A stretch of DNA of 64,000 nt from Actinomadura kijaniata NBRC 14229 (GTDB lineage: Bacteria > Actinomycetota > Actinomycetes > Streptosporangiales > Streptosporangiaceae): assembly GCF_001552175.1 (NCBI RefSeq), contig NZ_BCQR01000005.1, forward strand, positions 46,079 to 110,078, given 5' to 3'. Below are positions 29,706 to 37,904 of the stretch, one piece after another. Each line of letters begins with the position of its first letter. Position 1 is the first letter of the stretch. Both the position numbers and the translations under genes were made by a program. The notes below the pieces were generated by a model. It was given only the letters and a program-made list of their open reading frames with translations, searched no databases and was not told the DNA's origin.

Positions 29706-30688
29706 GACCGGACGAGCGGCGCCCCGTGGGCCGTACCGCGGGCCGTACCGAGGTGACGGCCCTGTCGTTCGGCGGCGCGGCGATCGGCGGCCTGTACGCG
29801 CCGGTCGCCGCCGGGCAGGGCGAGCGGGCCGTGCGCCGCGCCCTCGACCTCGGGATGCGCTACCTGGACACCGCCCCGCACTACGGCGCGGGCACCTCCG
29901 AACGCATCCTCGGCGCGGCCCTCGCCGGGGTGCCGCGCGACTCGTTCACGATCTCCACCAAGGTCGGGCGGTTGCTGCGGCCCCGGCGGCCGGGGGAGGA
30001 GCCCGACGACGCCGGGTTCGCCGCCGAGCCCCCGCTGAAACGCGTGTGGGACTTCAGCGCCGACGGCGTCCGCCGGTCCCTGGCCGGGTCGCTGGAACGC
30101 CTCGGCCTCGACCGCGTCGACATCGTCTACCTGCACGACCCCGACGACCACGAGGACGAGGTCTACGCCGGGGCCTACCCGGCGCTGGCGGAACTGCGCG
30201 ACCAGGGCGTGGTCGGCGCGATCGGCGCGGGCATGAACCGGACCGCGATGCTCACCCGGTTCGTGCGGCGGCTGGACCTGGACGTGGTGCTGTGCGCGGG
30301 CCGCTACACGCTGCTCGACCAGTCGGCGCTGGCGGACCTGCTGTCCGCCTGCGCCGAACGCGGCACCGCCGTCGTCGTCGGCGGCGTCTACAACTCCGGC
30401 CTGCTGGCCGGGGGCACCACCTACGACTACGCCCCCGCGCCCCCCGCGCTGCGCGACCGCGCCGCCCGGCTGGCGGAGGTGTGCGCCGCGCACGGCGTCC
30501 CGCTGCGCGCCGCCGCGCTGCGGTTCCCGCTCGGGCACCGCGCGGTCGCCAGCGTCCTGACCGGCTGCCGTACGGTGGCCGAGGCCGAGGACAACGCCGC
30601 CCTGTTCGCCCGCGACCTGCCCGCCGGGCTGTGGACCGACCTGCGCGAGGCGGGCCTGCTCGCCCCGGCCGCGCCCCTGCCGACCTGA
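29702..30688 (+). CDS. L-fucose 1-dehydrogenase (aldo-keto reductase)
   Basis: A 328-residue aldo-keto reductase of the D-threo-aldose/L-fucose dehydrogenase type. It oxidises L-fucose at C1 to the fuconolactone with NAD(P). The catalytic tetrad is visible: Asp and Tyr in YLDTAPHYGAG, Lys in STKVG and His in VYLHDPDD. The cofactor-binding C-terminus is present (SVLTGCRTVAEAEDN). ATG 29702 overlaps the permease stop by 4 nt. Context (mutarotase, lactonase, fuconate dehydratase) supports the substrate. Confidence 0.85.
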   Translation: MRPDERRPVGRTAGRTEVTALSFGGAAIGGLYAPVAAGQGERAVRRALDLGMRYLDTAPHYGAGTSERILGAALAGVPRDSFTISTKVGRLLRPRRPGEEPDDAGFAAEPPLKRVWDFSADGVRRSLAGSLERLGLDRVDIVYLHDPDDHEDEVYAGAYPALAELRDQGVVGAIGAGMNRTAMLTRFVRRLDLDVVLCAGRYTLLDQSALADLLSACAERGTAVVVGGVYNSGLLAGGTTYDYAPAPPALRDRAARLAEVCAAHGVPLRAAALRFPLGHRAVASVLTGCRTVAEAEDNAALFARDLPAGLWTDLREAGLLAPAAPLPT

Positions 30689-30698
30689 GGAGGACCCC

Positions 30699-31526
30699 GT
30701 GCTCGACGCGCACCACCACCTGTGGGACACCTCCCGGCGTGCCCACCCGTGGATGGACGGCCCCTGGGCCGACCCGCTGCGGGGCCGCTTCGACGCCGAC
30801 CGCTACGCCCGGGTCTCCGGGACCTGCGGCGTCACCGCCTCGATCGTCGTCCAGGCGCTCCACGACGTCGCCGAGACCCGCGAGCTGCTCGACGTCGCGC
30901 GCGGGCCGGGCCCGGTCGCCGGGGTCGTCGGCTGGTGCGACCTGACCGCGCCCGACGTCGCCGACACCCTCGCCGACCTGGCCGCCGGACCGCTGGTCGG
31001 CATCCGGCACCTGGTCCAGGACGAGCCCGACCCCGACTGGCTGGGCCGCCCCGACGTGCGCCGGGGCCTGCGCGCCGTCGGCGCGGCGGGCCTGGTCTAC
31101 GACCTGCTGGTCCGCCCGCCGCAGGCCGGCGCGGCGCTCGCGGCCGCCCGCGCGCTGCCGGAGGTCGCCTTCGTCCTCGACCACGCCGGCAAGCCCGACA
31201 TCGCGGGCGGCGGCCGGGAGCCGTGGGCGTCCTGGCTCCGCCGGATGGCCGCGCTCCCCAACGTCACGGTCAAGCTCTCCGGTCTGGTCACCGAGGCGGC
31301 GCCCGGCGGTGACCCCGCCGATATCATGATCTACGCCCGGCACGTGCTGGAGACGTTCGGCCCGGACCGGGTCATGTACGGCTCGGACTGGCCCGTGTGC
31401 ACGCTGGCGGCCTCCTACCGGGAGGTCGCGGACCTGGCCGGGGAGGCGATGGCGGAGCTGACCGACGGCGAACGGGCCGCGGTCGCGGAGGGCACGGCCC
31501 GCCGCGTTTACGGACTGGAGAGCTGA
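30699..31526 (+). CDS. L-fuconolactone hydrolase (amidohydrolase family)
   Basis: A 275-residue amidohydrolase-2 enzyme beginning LDAHHHLWD, the metal-binding start typical of fucono- and rhamnono-lactonases. LDHAGKPDIAG and YGSDWPVC are the other family motifs. It opens the lactone made by the aldo-keto reductase, giving L-fuconate for the dehydratase. The start is GTG 30699, behind GAGGAGG, 10 bp after the reductase gene. Confidence 0.88.
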   Translation: MLDAHHHLWDTSRRAHPWMDGPWADPLRGRFDADRYARVSGTCGVTASIVVQALHDVAETRELLDVARGPGPVAGVVGWCDLTAPDVADTLADLAAGPLVGIRHLVQDEPDPDWLGRPDVRRGLRAVGAAGLVYDLLVRPPQAGAALAAARALPEVAFVLDHAGKPDIAGGGREPWASWLRRMAALPNVTVKLSGLVTEAAPGGDPADIMIYARHVLETFGPDRVMYGSDWPVCTLAASYREVADLAGEAMAELTDGERAAVAEGTARRVYGLES

Positions 31527-31533
31527 CCACCGG

Positions 31534-32238
31534 ATGCGCGTCGCACTCTTCATCACCTGCGTCAACGACACGCTGTTCCCCGGCACCGGCCGGGCGACCG
31601 CGCGGCTGCTGGAACGGCTCGGCTGCCGGGTGGAGTTCCCCGAGGCCCAGACCTGCTGTGGGCAGATGCACTTCAACACCGGCTACCGCGCCGACGCCGC
31701 GCCCCTGGCACGGCGCTTCGCCGACACCTTCGACGGCTACGAGGCGGTCGTGGTGCCGTCCGGGTCATGCGCGGCGATGATCCGCGAGTGGTACCCCACA
31801 CTCGGCGTCGAGCCGCCCGCCGGGGTGTACGAACTGTCGGAGTTCCTGGTCGACGTCCTGGGCGTCACCGACGTCGGCGCCTACTTCCCCCACACCGTCA
31901 CCTACCACCCCACCTGCCACTCGCTGCGGTCGCTGCGGCTGGGCGACCGGCCCTACGAGCTGCTGTCGGCGGTGCGGGGCCTGACGCTGCTGCCGCTGGG
32001 CGGCGCGGAGGAGTGCTGCGGCTTCGGCGGCACGTTCGCGCTGAAGAACCCGGCGGTGTCGGCCGCGATGGGCACCGACAAGATGCGCAACGTCCTGGAC
32101 ACCGGCGCCGAGGTGCTGTGCGCGGCCGACAACTCGTGCCTGATGCACATCGGCGGCACGCTGCGGCGGCAACGCGCGGGCGTCCGCACGATGCACCTGG
32201 CGCAGATCCTCGCCGCCACCGAGGAGGAACCCGCATGA
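31534..32238 (+). CDS. lutA: L-lactate oxidation Fe-S protein LutA
   Basis: A 234-residue protein with two CCG domains: ALFITCVNDTLFP with EAQTCCGQMHFNTGY, and TYHPTCHS with EECCGFGGTFA. These bind a heterodisulfide-reductase-like iron-sulfur cofactor. LutA works with LutB and LutC to oxidise L-lactate to pyruvate. It follows the lactonase gene by 7 bp. The link makes metabolic sense because the fucose pathway releases L-lactate. Confidence 0.9.
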   Translation: MRVALFITCVNDTLFPGTGRATARLLERLGCRVEFPEAQTCCGQMHFNTGYRADAAPLARRFADTFDGYEAVVVPSGSCAAMIREWYPTLGVEPPAGVYELSEFLVDVLGVTDVGAYFPHTVTYHPTCHSLRSLRLGDRPYELLSAVRGLTLLPLGGAEECCGFGGTFALKNPAVSAAMGTDKMRNVLDTGAEVLCAADNSCLMHIGGTLRRQRAGVRTMHLAQILAATEEEPA

Positions 32239-33638
32239 GCGGAACGTTCGTCGGGATGCCCGCCTTCCCCGCCGCCTCGGCGCGGGAGGTCGGCAACGCC
32301 CAGCTCCGGCACAACCTGCACAAGGCCACCCGCACCATCCGGGACAAGCGCGCCGCCGTGGTCGGGGAGCAGCCCGACTGGGACGCGCTGCGCGCCGCCG
32401 GAGCCGCCGTCAAGACCCGCGTCCTGCGGCACCTGGACTCCTATCTGGAGCAGTTGGAGGAGTCGGTGACGCGGGCGGGCGGCACCGTGCACTGGGCGCG
32501 CGACGCCGCCGAGGCCAACCGGATCGTCACCGGGCTGGTGGAGGCGACCGGCGAGAGCGAGGTCGTCAAGGTCAAGTCGATGGCCACCCAGGAGATCGGC
32601 CTGAACGAGGCGCTGGCCGAGGCCGGGATCACCGCCTACGAGACCGACCTGGCCGAACTGATCGTCCAGCTCGGCGACGACCGCCCCTCCCACATCCTGG
32701 TCCCCGCCATCCACCGCAACCGCGCCGAGATCCGCGAGATCTTCCTGCGGACCATGGCCGACTGGGGCCGTCCCGCGCCCGCCGACCTCACCGACGACCC
32801 GCGCGCCCTGGCCGAGGCCGCCCGGCTCCACCTGCGCGAACGCTTCCTGCGCGCCAGGGTCGGCGTCTCCGGGGCCAACTTCGCCGTCGCCGAGACCGGG
32901 ACGCTGGTGGTCCTGGAGTCGGAGGGCAACGGCCGCATGTGCCTGACCCTCCCCGAGACCCTGATCTCCGTGGTCGGCATCGAGAAGATCGTGCCGACAT
33001 GGCGGGACCTGGAGGTGTTCATGCAGCTGCTGCCGCGCTCCTCCACCGGTGAGCGCATGAACCCCTACACCTCGATGTGGACCGGCGCGACCGAGGGCCA
33101 GGACTTCCACCTGGTCCTGCTCGACAACGGCCGCACCGACGTCCTCGCCGACCAGGTGGGCCGCCAGGCACTACGCTGCATCCGCTGCTCGGCCTGCCTC
33201 AACGTCTGCCCCGTCTACGAACGCGCCGGAGGCCACGCCTACGGCTCGGTCTACCCCGGCCCGATCGGGGCGATCCTCACCCCGCAGCTGCGCGGGTTCT
33301 CCTCCGAGCTGGACGAGTCGCTGCCCTACGCCTCCACCCTGTGCGGGGCCTGCTACGACGTCTGCCCGGTCGCGATCAACATCCCCGAGGTGCTGCTGGA
33401 CCTGCGCGCCAAGGTCGCCGCCACCGGACGGCACCGGGGGGAGCGGCTGGCGATGGCCGCCGCGCGCCGCGTGCTGGAGTCGCCCGCCCTGCTGGCCACC
33501 GCGCAGCGCGCGGCGGGCCGGTTCCGCCGCCTCACCCCCCGCCGCCTGCCCGGCCCGCTGGCCGCCTGGACCGACACCCGCGACATCCCCGCGCCGCCGA
33601 CCGAGTCGTTCCGGCAGTGGTGGAAGGAGAACCGTTGA
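32235..33638 (+). CDS. lutB: L-lactate oxidation Fe-S protein LutB
   Basis: A 467-residue protein with an N-terminal LUD domain (about residues 70-290; AETGTLVVLESEGNGRM is the hallmark) and two 4Fe-4S motifs, CIRCSACLNVCPVY and CGACYDVCPVAI, at about residues 315-380. The C-terminal domain follows. ATG 32235 overlaps lutA by 4 nt. The TGA stop at 33636-33638 coincides with the end of the IS200/IS605-type element, so the final residues or stop may differ from the ancestral gene. The protein has normal length and intact motifs, so it is probably functional. Confidence 0.9.
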   Translation: MSGTFVGMPAFPAASAREVGNAQLRHNLHKATRTIRDKRAAVVGEQPDWDALRAAGAAVKTRVLRHLDSYLEQLEESVTRAGGTVHWARDAAEANRIVTGLVEATGESEVVKVKSMATQEIGLNEALAEAGITAYETDLAELIVQLGDDRPSHILVPAIHRNRAEIREIFLRTMADWGRPAPADLTDDPRALAEAARLHLRERFLRARVGVSGANFAVAETGTLVVLESEGNGRMCLTLPETLISVVGIEKIVPTWRDLEVFMQLLPRSSTGERMNPYTSMWTGATEGQDFHLVLLDNGRTDVLADQVGRQALRCIRCSACLNVCPVYERAGGHAYGSVYPGPIGAILTPQLRGFSSELDESLPYASTLCGACYDVCPVAINIPEVLLDLRAKVAATGRHRGERLAMAAARRVLESPALLATAQRAAGRFRRLTPRRLPGPLAAWTDTRDIPAPPTESFRQWWKENR

Positions 33639-33790
33639 CTTCCTCCCCCGTCTAAAGGCGGGGGATTCCCGCCCTCACGGGCTGGGCTTCCTGCTTCACC
33701 GCCGACCGCCGAAGGGAGGACCCTTGCGGACTTACATCAGCTCCACAGGCAGACACCGCTCGACCAGCGGCCAGAATGTTCTTCGCCGCG
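33639..33790 (-). ncRNA. Candidate omega-RNA (TnpB guide RNA scaffold) at the RE end
   Basis: In studied IS200/IS605 elements the RNA guiding TnpB spans the 3' end of tnpB and the RE, and the DNA just beyond RE supplies the guide. By that rule the scaffold lies here on the minus strand and includes the RE hairpin. The guide would start ACGGTTCTCCTTCCACC, complementary to the end of lutB. The 5' limit is approximate, placed by analogy, and no transcript evidence exists. Confidence 0.4.
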
Positions 33791-34854
33791 TTGATGTCCC
33801 GGTCGTGCCGGGCGCGGCAGGCGGGGCACGTCCAGTGCCTGGTCCTCAAGGACAGCTCGGCGAGCAGGTGCCCGCACGCCGAGCATGTCTTGCTGGAGGG
33901 GTACCAGCGGTCGATCACGATCAGGTGGCGGCCGTGCCTGGCGGTCTTGTACTCCAGCAGGCGGCGGAACTCGCCCCACCCGCAGTCGGAGATCGCCTTG
34001 GCCAGGGACCGGTTGCGGACCATCCCGCAGACGTTGAGGTCTTCGATCACGATCACGTCGTGGTCGCGGACCAGCCGCGTGCTGGTGCGGTGCAGGAAAT
34101 CCCGGCGGGCGTCGCGGACCTTGCGGTGTGCGCGGGCGACCTTGGCCTTGGCCTTGGCCCGGTTGTGGGAGCCGCGCTGTTTGCGGGCCATGCGCCGCTG
34201 GTAGCGGGCCAGATTGCGGGCCTTGCGCTCCAGGTGACGCGGATTTGCGATCTTCTCGCCGGTGGACAGGACCGCGAAATCGCTCACGCCCACATCGACG
34301 CCGACCGCCGCGCCGGTGGTGGGCGGCGGCTCGGGGTCGGCGGTGGTCTCCACCGCCAGAGAGGCATACCAGCGGCCATCGGGGTCTCGGGAGATCGTCA
34401 CCGTGGTCGGGTTCAGGGTGGCCGGGTCAATGCCGGGCCAGGACCACGCGAACGCAAGCGGGCCCTCGGTCTTCGCCAGGTGCAGCCGCCCGCCCTTCCA
34501 TCGGAACGCCGAGCGGGTGTAGGTCGCCGACTGGCGGCCGTGCCGGGTCTTGTAGCGGGGGTAGCGGGCGCGTCCGGCGAAGAAGTTCACGAACGCGGTG
34601 TATTGGTGCCGCAGGGCCTGCTGCAACGGGACCGAGGACACCTCGTACAGGAAGTCGTGGCTGCCGTCGCGTTTCAGTTCGGTCAGATAACGGTCGGTTG
34701 CGGCGTAGGAGGTGCGTTTGCCTTCGGTGTGGTAGCGGGCATGCCGCCATGTCAGCACTGTGTTCCACACCAGGCGCACGCAGCCGAACGTGCGGTTCAG
34801 CACCGCCGCCTGCTGCGGGGTGGGGTAAACCCGCACCTTGTACGCCGTGCGCAT
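33652..34854 (-). CDS. tnpB: TnpB RNA-guided nuclease of an IS200/IS605-type element
   Basis: A 400-residue full-length TnpB. The N-terminal domain is KVRVYPTPQQAAVLNRTFG. The RuvC residues are all present: D187 in GVDVGV, E271 in IVIEDLNV and D353 in DRDINAAKN. The zinc finger is C324/C327 and C343/C346. The ORF ends inside the RE hairpin, the stop lying at its loop, as in related elements. Such proteins cut DNA at sites chosen by an RNA from the element's 3' end, favouring retention of the element. Intact motifs suggest an active or recently active nuclease. Confidence 0.92.
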   Translation of the reverse strand: MRTAYKVRVYPTPQQAAVLNRTFGCVRLVWNTVLTWRHARYHTEGKRTSYAATDRYLTELKRDGSHDFLYEVSSVPLQQALRHQYTAFVNFFAGRARYPRYKTRHGRQSATYTRSAFRWKGGRLHLAKTEGPLAFAWSWPGIDPATLNPTTVTISRDPDGRWYASLAVETTADPEPPPTTGAAVGVDVGVSDFAVLSTGEKIANPRHLERKARNLARYQRRMARKQRGSHNRAKAKAKVARAHRKVRDARRDFLHRTSTRLVRDHDVIVIEDLNVCGMVRNRSLAKAISDCGWGEFRRLLEYKTARHGRHLIVIDRWYPSSKTCSACGHLLAELSLRTRHWTCPACRARHDRDINAAKNILAAGRAVSACGADVSPQGSSLRRSAVKQEAQPVRAGIPRL

Positions 34855-35009
34855 GTTCCGATTTTATCGAATCCCGGCATGATCGGTAAGCAGATGCAGA
34901 TGTGTAGGCGCGATTCGCGCTCTGGACTGTCCCGGCTTCGCCAGGCCATTCCTTGCGGGGTCCGGATTTCTCCCCGGCCTGAAGACCGGGACATTTTCAG
35001 GAGGATTTG

Positions 35010-35609
35010 GTGAACGCCCGCGACGCCGTCCTGGCCCGCGTCCGCGCCGCCCTCGCCGACGTCCCGGCGGGCGAACGCCCCGGGGACGTCCCGGTCCCGC
35101 GCGGCTACGACCGCGCCCGCTCCGGCCCGGACCTGGTGGAACTGCTGGTCGACCGGCTGGTGGACTACCGCGCGGTCGTGCGCCGGGACGTCCCGGTCGC
35201 CGAGGCGGTCGCGGCGTTCGGCGGCCGGATCGCGGTCCCGCCCGGCGTGCCGGGGGAGTGGCTGGCGGGGATCACCCCGGTCCGCGACGAGCCGCCGCTG
35301 TCCCCGGCCGACCTGGACGCCCTCGACGGCGTCCTCACCGGCTGCGCCGTCGCGATCGCCGAGACCGGCACGATCGTGCTGGACGGCTCGGCCGGCCAGG
35401 GCCGCCGCGCCCTCACCCTGGTGCCCGACCGGCACCTGTGCGTGGTGCGCCGCGACCAGATCGTGCGCACCGTCCCCGAGGCTCTGGAACGGCTGGACCC
35501 GGCCCGGCCGCTGACCTGGATCAGCGGCCCGTCGGCCACCAGCGACATCGAGCTGGACCGGGTCGAGGGCGTCCACGGCCCCCGCACCCTCGAGGTGGTC
35601 CTGCTCTGA
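35010..35609 (+). CDS. lutC: L-lactate oxidation protein LutC
   Basis: A 199-residue LUD-domain protein, the third subunit of the LutABC L-lactate oxidation system. The family motif AETGTIVLDGSAGQGRRAL and SDIELDRVEGVHGP near the C-terminus are clear. I chose GTG 35010, with AGGAGG at 34999-35004, 5 nt upstream. It is cut off from lutB by the 1.36-kb element, transcribed in the opposite direction, so its expression needs read-through or a promoter near the element's end. The ribosome site lies just outside the element. Confidence 0.9.
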   Translation: MNARDAVLARVRAALADVPAGERPGDVPVPRGYDRARSGPDLVELLVDRLVDYRAVVRRDVPVAEAVAAFGGRIAVPPGVPGEWLAGITPVRDEPPLSPADLDALDGVLTGCAVAIAETGTIVLDGSAGQGRRALTLVPDRHLCVVRRDQIVRTVPEALERLDPARPLTWISGPSATSDIELDRVEGVHGPRTLEVVLL

Positions 35610-35628
35610 TCCCGAGGGGGCCGGGCGG

Positions 35629-35976
35629 TCAGGACAGCGCGGGCTCCACGTCCCGGAGCAGCCGCCGCTTGGACCGCGCGCCCACCACCGACACCACCGG
35701 CTCGCCGTCCCGGAACACCATCAGCGTCGGCATCGCCAGCACCCCGTAGGCGGCGGTGGTGACGGGGTTGGCGTCCACGTCGATCGCGACGACCTTGAGG
35801 CGGTCGCGCTCCTCGTCGGCGAGCTCGGCCAGCACCGGCGCAAGCTGCCTGCACGGCGGGCACCACTCGGCGGTGAACTCCACCAGCACCGGCCGGTCGG
35901 CCCCCAGCACCTCGGCGGCGAAGTCGGCGTCGGTGATCTCCGGCACCGTGCCGGTCGCACCCGTCGTCCGTGTCAT
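35629..35976 (-). CDS. Thioredoxin-like protein, WCPPC active site
   Basis: A 115-residue thioredoxin fold (FTAEWCPPCRQLAPVLAELA, residues about 34-53; AMPTLMVFRDGEPV with the cis-Pro). The active site reads CPPC rather than the CGPC of housekeeping thioredoxin, which usually shifts redox potential. ATG 35976 has GAGGGG 6 nt upstream. ATG 35982, two codons earlier, overlaps the MerR stop and is equally possible. It is downstream of the MerR gene on the same message and probably belongs to that regulator's response. Confidence 0.82.
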   Translation of the reverse strand: MTRTTGATGTVPEITDADFAAEVLGADRPVLVEFTAEWCPPCRQLAPVLAELADEERDRLKVVAIDVDANPVTTAAYGVLAMPTLMVFRDGEPVVSVVGARSKRRLLRDVEPALS

Positions 35977-35978
35977 GG

Positions 35979-36368
35979 TCATCCCCTCGTCTCGCACCGC
36001 GGCTCCGGCGGCGACAGCTCGGCCTCGGCCCGCAGCAGCTGCGCGGCCACCTCGGCGCGCACCCGCCCGAGCCGTTCCATCAGCGCGTCGAGCTCGGCGA
36101 GCTTGGCGCGGTAGACCTGCACGGAGTCCGGGCAGGAGTCCCCGGCCGGGTGGCCCGCCCGCAGGCACTCCACGAACGGCCGGGTGTCCTCCAGCTCGAA
36201 CCCGAAGTCCTGCAGCGCGCGGATCTGCTCCACCAGCCGCAGGTCGTCCTCGCCGTACACGCGGTAACCGTTGACCGCGCGGCGCGCGGGCAGCAGCCCG
36301 CGCGCCTCGTAGTACCGGAGGGTGCGGGGGCTGACCCCCGCCCGCTCCGCCAGCTCGCCGATGCGCAT
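35979..36368 (-). CDS. MerR-family regulator
   Basis: A 129-residue MerR protein. The HTH is MRIGELAERAGVSPRTLRYY, followed by a coiled-coil helix. Two Cys residues in CLRAGHPAGDSCPD (about residues 61-74) sit where metal- or redox-sensing members carry theirs. The ATG at 36368 begins the HTH directly; the frame upstream adds nothing conserved. It overlaps the thioredoxin gene, so it may be a redox- or metal-responsive activator of its own operon. A TTGACG hexamer (minus strand, 36401-36396) could be its -35. Confidence 0.8.
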   Translation of the reverse strand: MRIGELAERAGVSPRTLRYYEARGLLPARRAVNGYRVYGEDDLRLVEQIRALQDFGFELEDTRPFVECLRAGHPAGDSCPDSVQVYRAKLAELDALMERLGRVRAEVAAQLLRAEAELSPPEPRCETRG

Positions 36369-36578
36369 GACACAGACGCTAAACGTTGCCCCCGGCGTCA
36401 AGGCAAGGAACGGTGCCCCCGTGTGCGTGCGGATCAGGCGGGGCGTTTCTCGGCGACGATGCGATCCGTCTTCTCGTGATGACGGAGGGCGGCCATGCGG
36501 ATGTCGCGCCGCGCGGGCGGCATGCGGACCGTGCGGCGCGAGCGCGGCACCCGCGGTTTCACCGGGTGATACGTCCTC

Positions 36579-37904
36579 TCACAGATCGGCGAACGCGTCG
36601 TGGGGGTTCTCGACGCAGTCGGCCACGAACCGCAGGAACGCCGCGGCGGGCGCGCCGTCGCAGACGCGGTGGTCGAACGCCAGCGACAGCTGCCCCACCT
36701 TCCGGACGGTCAGTTCCCCGTCCACCACCCACGGCCGGTCGATGATGCGGCCGACGCCCAGCATCGCCGCCTGCGGGTGGTTGATGATCGGGGCGGAGCC
36801 GTCCACGCCGAAGCCCCCGTAGTTGTTGAGCGTGAAGGTGCCCGCGGTCAGGTCGGGGACGGTCAGGGAACCGGCGCGGGCCGCGTCGGTGAGCCGGGTG
36901 ATCTCCGCCTGGAGGCCGCGCGCGCTCAGCCGGTGCGCCTCGCGGACCACCGGGGCGACCAGGCCCTGCCCGGCCTGGACGGCGATGGCGAGGTTGACGC
37001 CGTCGAACCGGACGATCTCGCCGGCCTCGGTGTCGACGCGGCTGTTGAGCTCGGGATGCCGCGCCAGCCCGGCCGTCACGAACCGCGCGAACAGCGCCAG
37101 CAGGCTCACCGGCGCGTGCCGCCCGCTCGCGTTGATCTCCCGGCGGAGCTCCAGCAGCGCGGTGGCGTCCACGTCGACCCAGGTCGTGGCCTCGGGGATC
37201 TCCCGGCGGCTGCGGGCGAACGCCTCGGCGGCGGCCTTGCGGGCGCCGCGCAGCGGGATCCGCTCCAGCTCCGGCAGCATCTCCGGCGCGGGCCGCGCGG
37301 TGGCCCGCGGGGCGGGCGCGGGCTCCGGGGCGGGCGGCGGGGCGGGGCGTTCGATCGCCTTCTCCACGTCCGCGCGGGTGATCAGGCCGTCCGGCCCGGT
37401 GCCGGTGAGCCGGGTGAGGTCGACGCCGTTGTCGCGGGCCAGCTTCCGCACGACCGGGGACATCGTGCGGGGCCGGTCGGTCGGCGGGGCGACCGGCACG
37501 GGGCGGCCGCGCCGCCGTCGGCGGCGCTCCCTGGTGCGCGCGGTGCCGTAGCCGACCAGGACGTTGCCGGAGCCCGCGAGCTCCTCCTCGATGTACCGGG
37601 CGGCCTCGGGCCCGGGGGCGGCCCTGGCCTCGGGGACGGGCTCGGAGGCGGGCTCGGGAGCGGCCTCGTCGCCGACCACGAGGAGGACCGAGCCGACCGC
37701 GACGGTGTCGCCCTCGGCGGCGTTCAGCCCGGTGACGACCCCGGCGAACGGCACCGGGACCTCCATCACGGCCTTGGCGGTCTCGACCTCGACGACCGGC
37801 TGGTCGATCTCCACCGGGTCGCCGACCTTGACCATCCACCGCACGATCTCGGCGTCGGTGAGGCCCTCGCCGAGGTCGGGCAGCGTGAACTCGCGCGCGG
37901 TCAT
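36579..37904 (-). CDS. bkdC: Branched-chain 2-oxoacid dehydrogenase E2 (dihydrolipoyl acyltransferase)
   Basis: A 441-residue E2. It has a lipoyl domain (residues 1-80, lipoyl Lys K44 in VETAKAVMEV), a linker with an unusual six-Arg run in [14 protein letters not shown], a peripheral-subunit-binding domain (SPVVRKLARDNGVDLTRLTG) and the acyltransferase core ending in AFDHRVCDGAP, which carries the catalytic His and Asp. It transfers the acyl group from lipoate to CoA and forms the core of the complex. ATG 37904 overlaps the E1beta stop by 4 nt. A general pyruvate dehydrogenase role is less likely because the E1 is of the two-subunit branched-chain type and an Lrp regulator adjoins. Confidence 0.88.
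   Translation of the reverse strand: MTAREFTLPDLGEGLTDAEIVRWMVKVGDPVEIDQPVVEVETAKAVMEVPVPFAGVVTGLNAAEGDTVAVGSVLLVVGDEAAPEPASEPVPEARAAPGPEAARYIEEELAGSGNVLVGYGTARTRERRRRRRGRPVPVAPPTDRPRTMSPVVRKLARDNGVDLTRLTGTGPDGLITRADVEKAIERPAPPPAPEPAPAPRATARPAPEMLPELERIPLRGARKAAAEAFARSRREIPEATTWVDVDATALLELRREINASGRHAPVSLLALFARFVTAGLARHPELNSRVDTEAGEIVRFDGVNLAIAVQAGQGLVAPVVREAHRLSARGLQAEITRLTDAARAGSLTVPDLTAGTFTLNNYGGFGVDGSAPIINHPQAAMLGVGRIIDRPWVVDGELTVRKVGQLSLAFDHRVCDGAPAAAFLRFVADCVENPHDAFADL

Larger units (their letters stand above)
33636..34996 (-). mobile_element. IS200/IS605-type element carrying only tnpB
   Basis: A 1.36-kb insertion between lutB and lutC. The 3' (RE) end, read on the minus strand, closes with a hairpin whose arms lie at 33645-33652 and 33657-33664 around TAAA, then GAGGAAGTCA. 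This is the usual RE structure of such elements. The other end has a hairpin at about 34971-34991 (CCCGG and CCGGG arms). No tnpA is present, so the element depends on a transposase elsewhere. As is normal for the family there are no terminal inverted repeats. The exact outer ends are estimated to within a few bases. Confidence 0.8.

Noticed and set aside
33639..35009. A serine or Y1 transposase gene (tnpA) with the tnpB element
   Set aside because: No second gene fits between the two hairpins; the 155 bp before tnpB carries only the element end.
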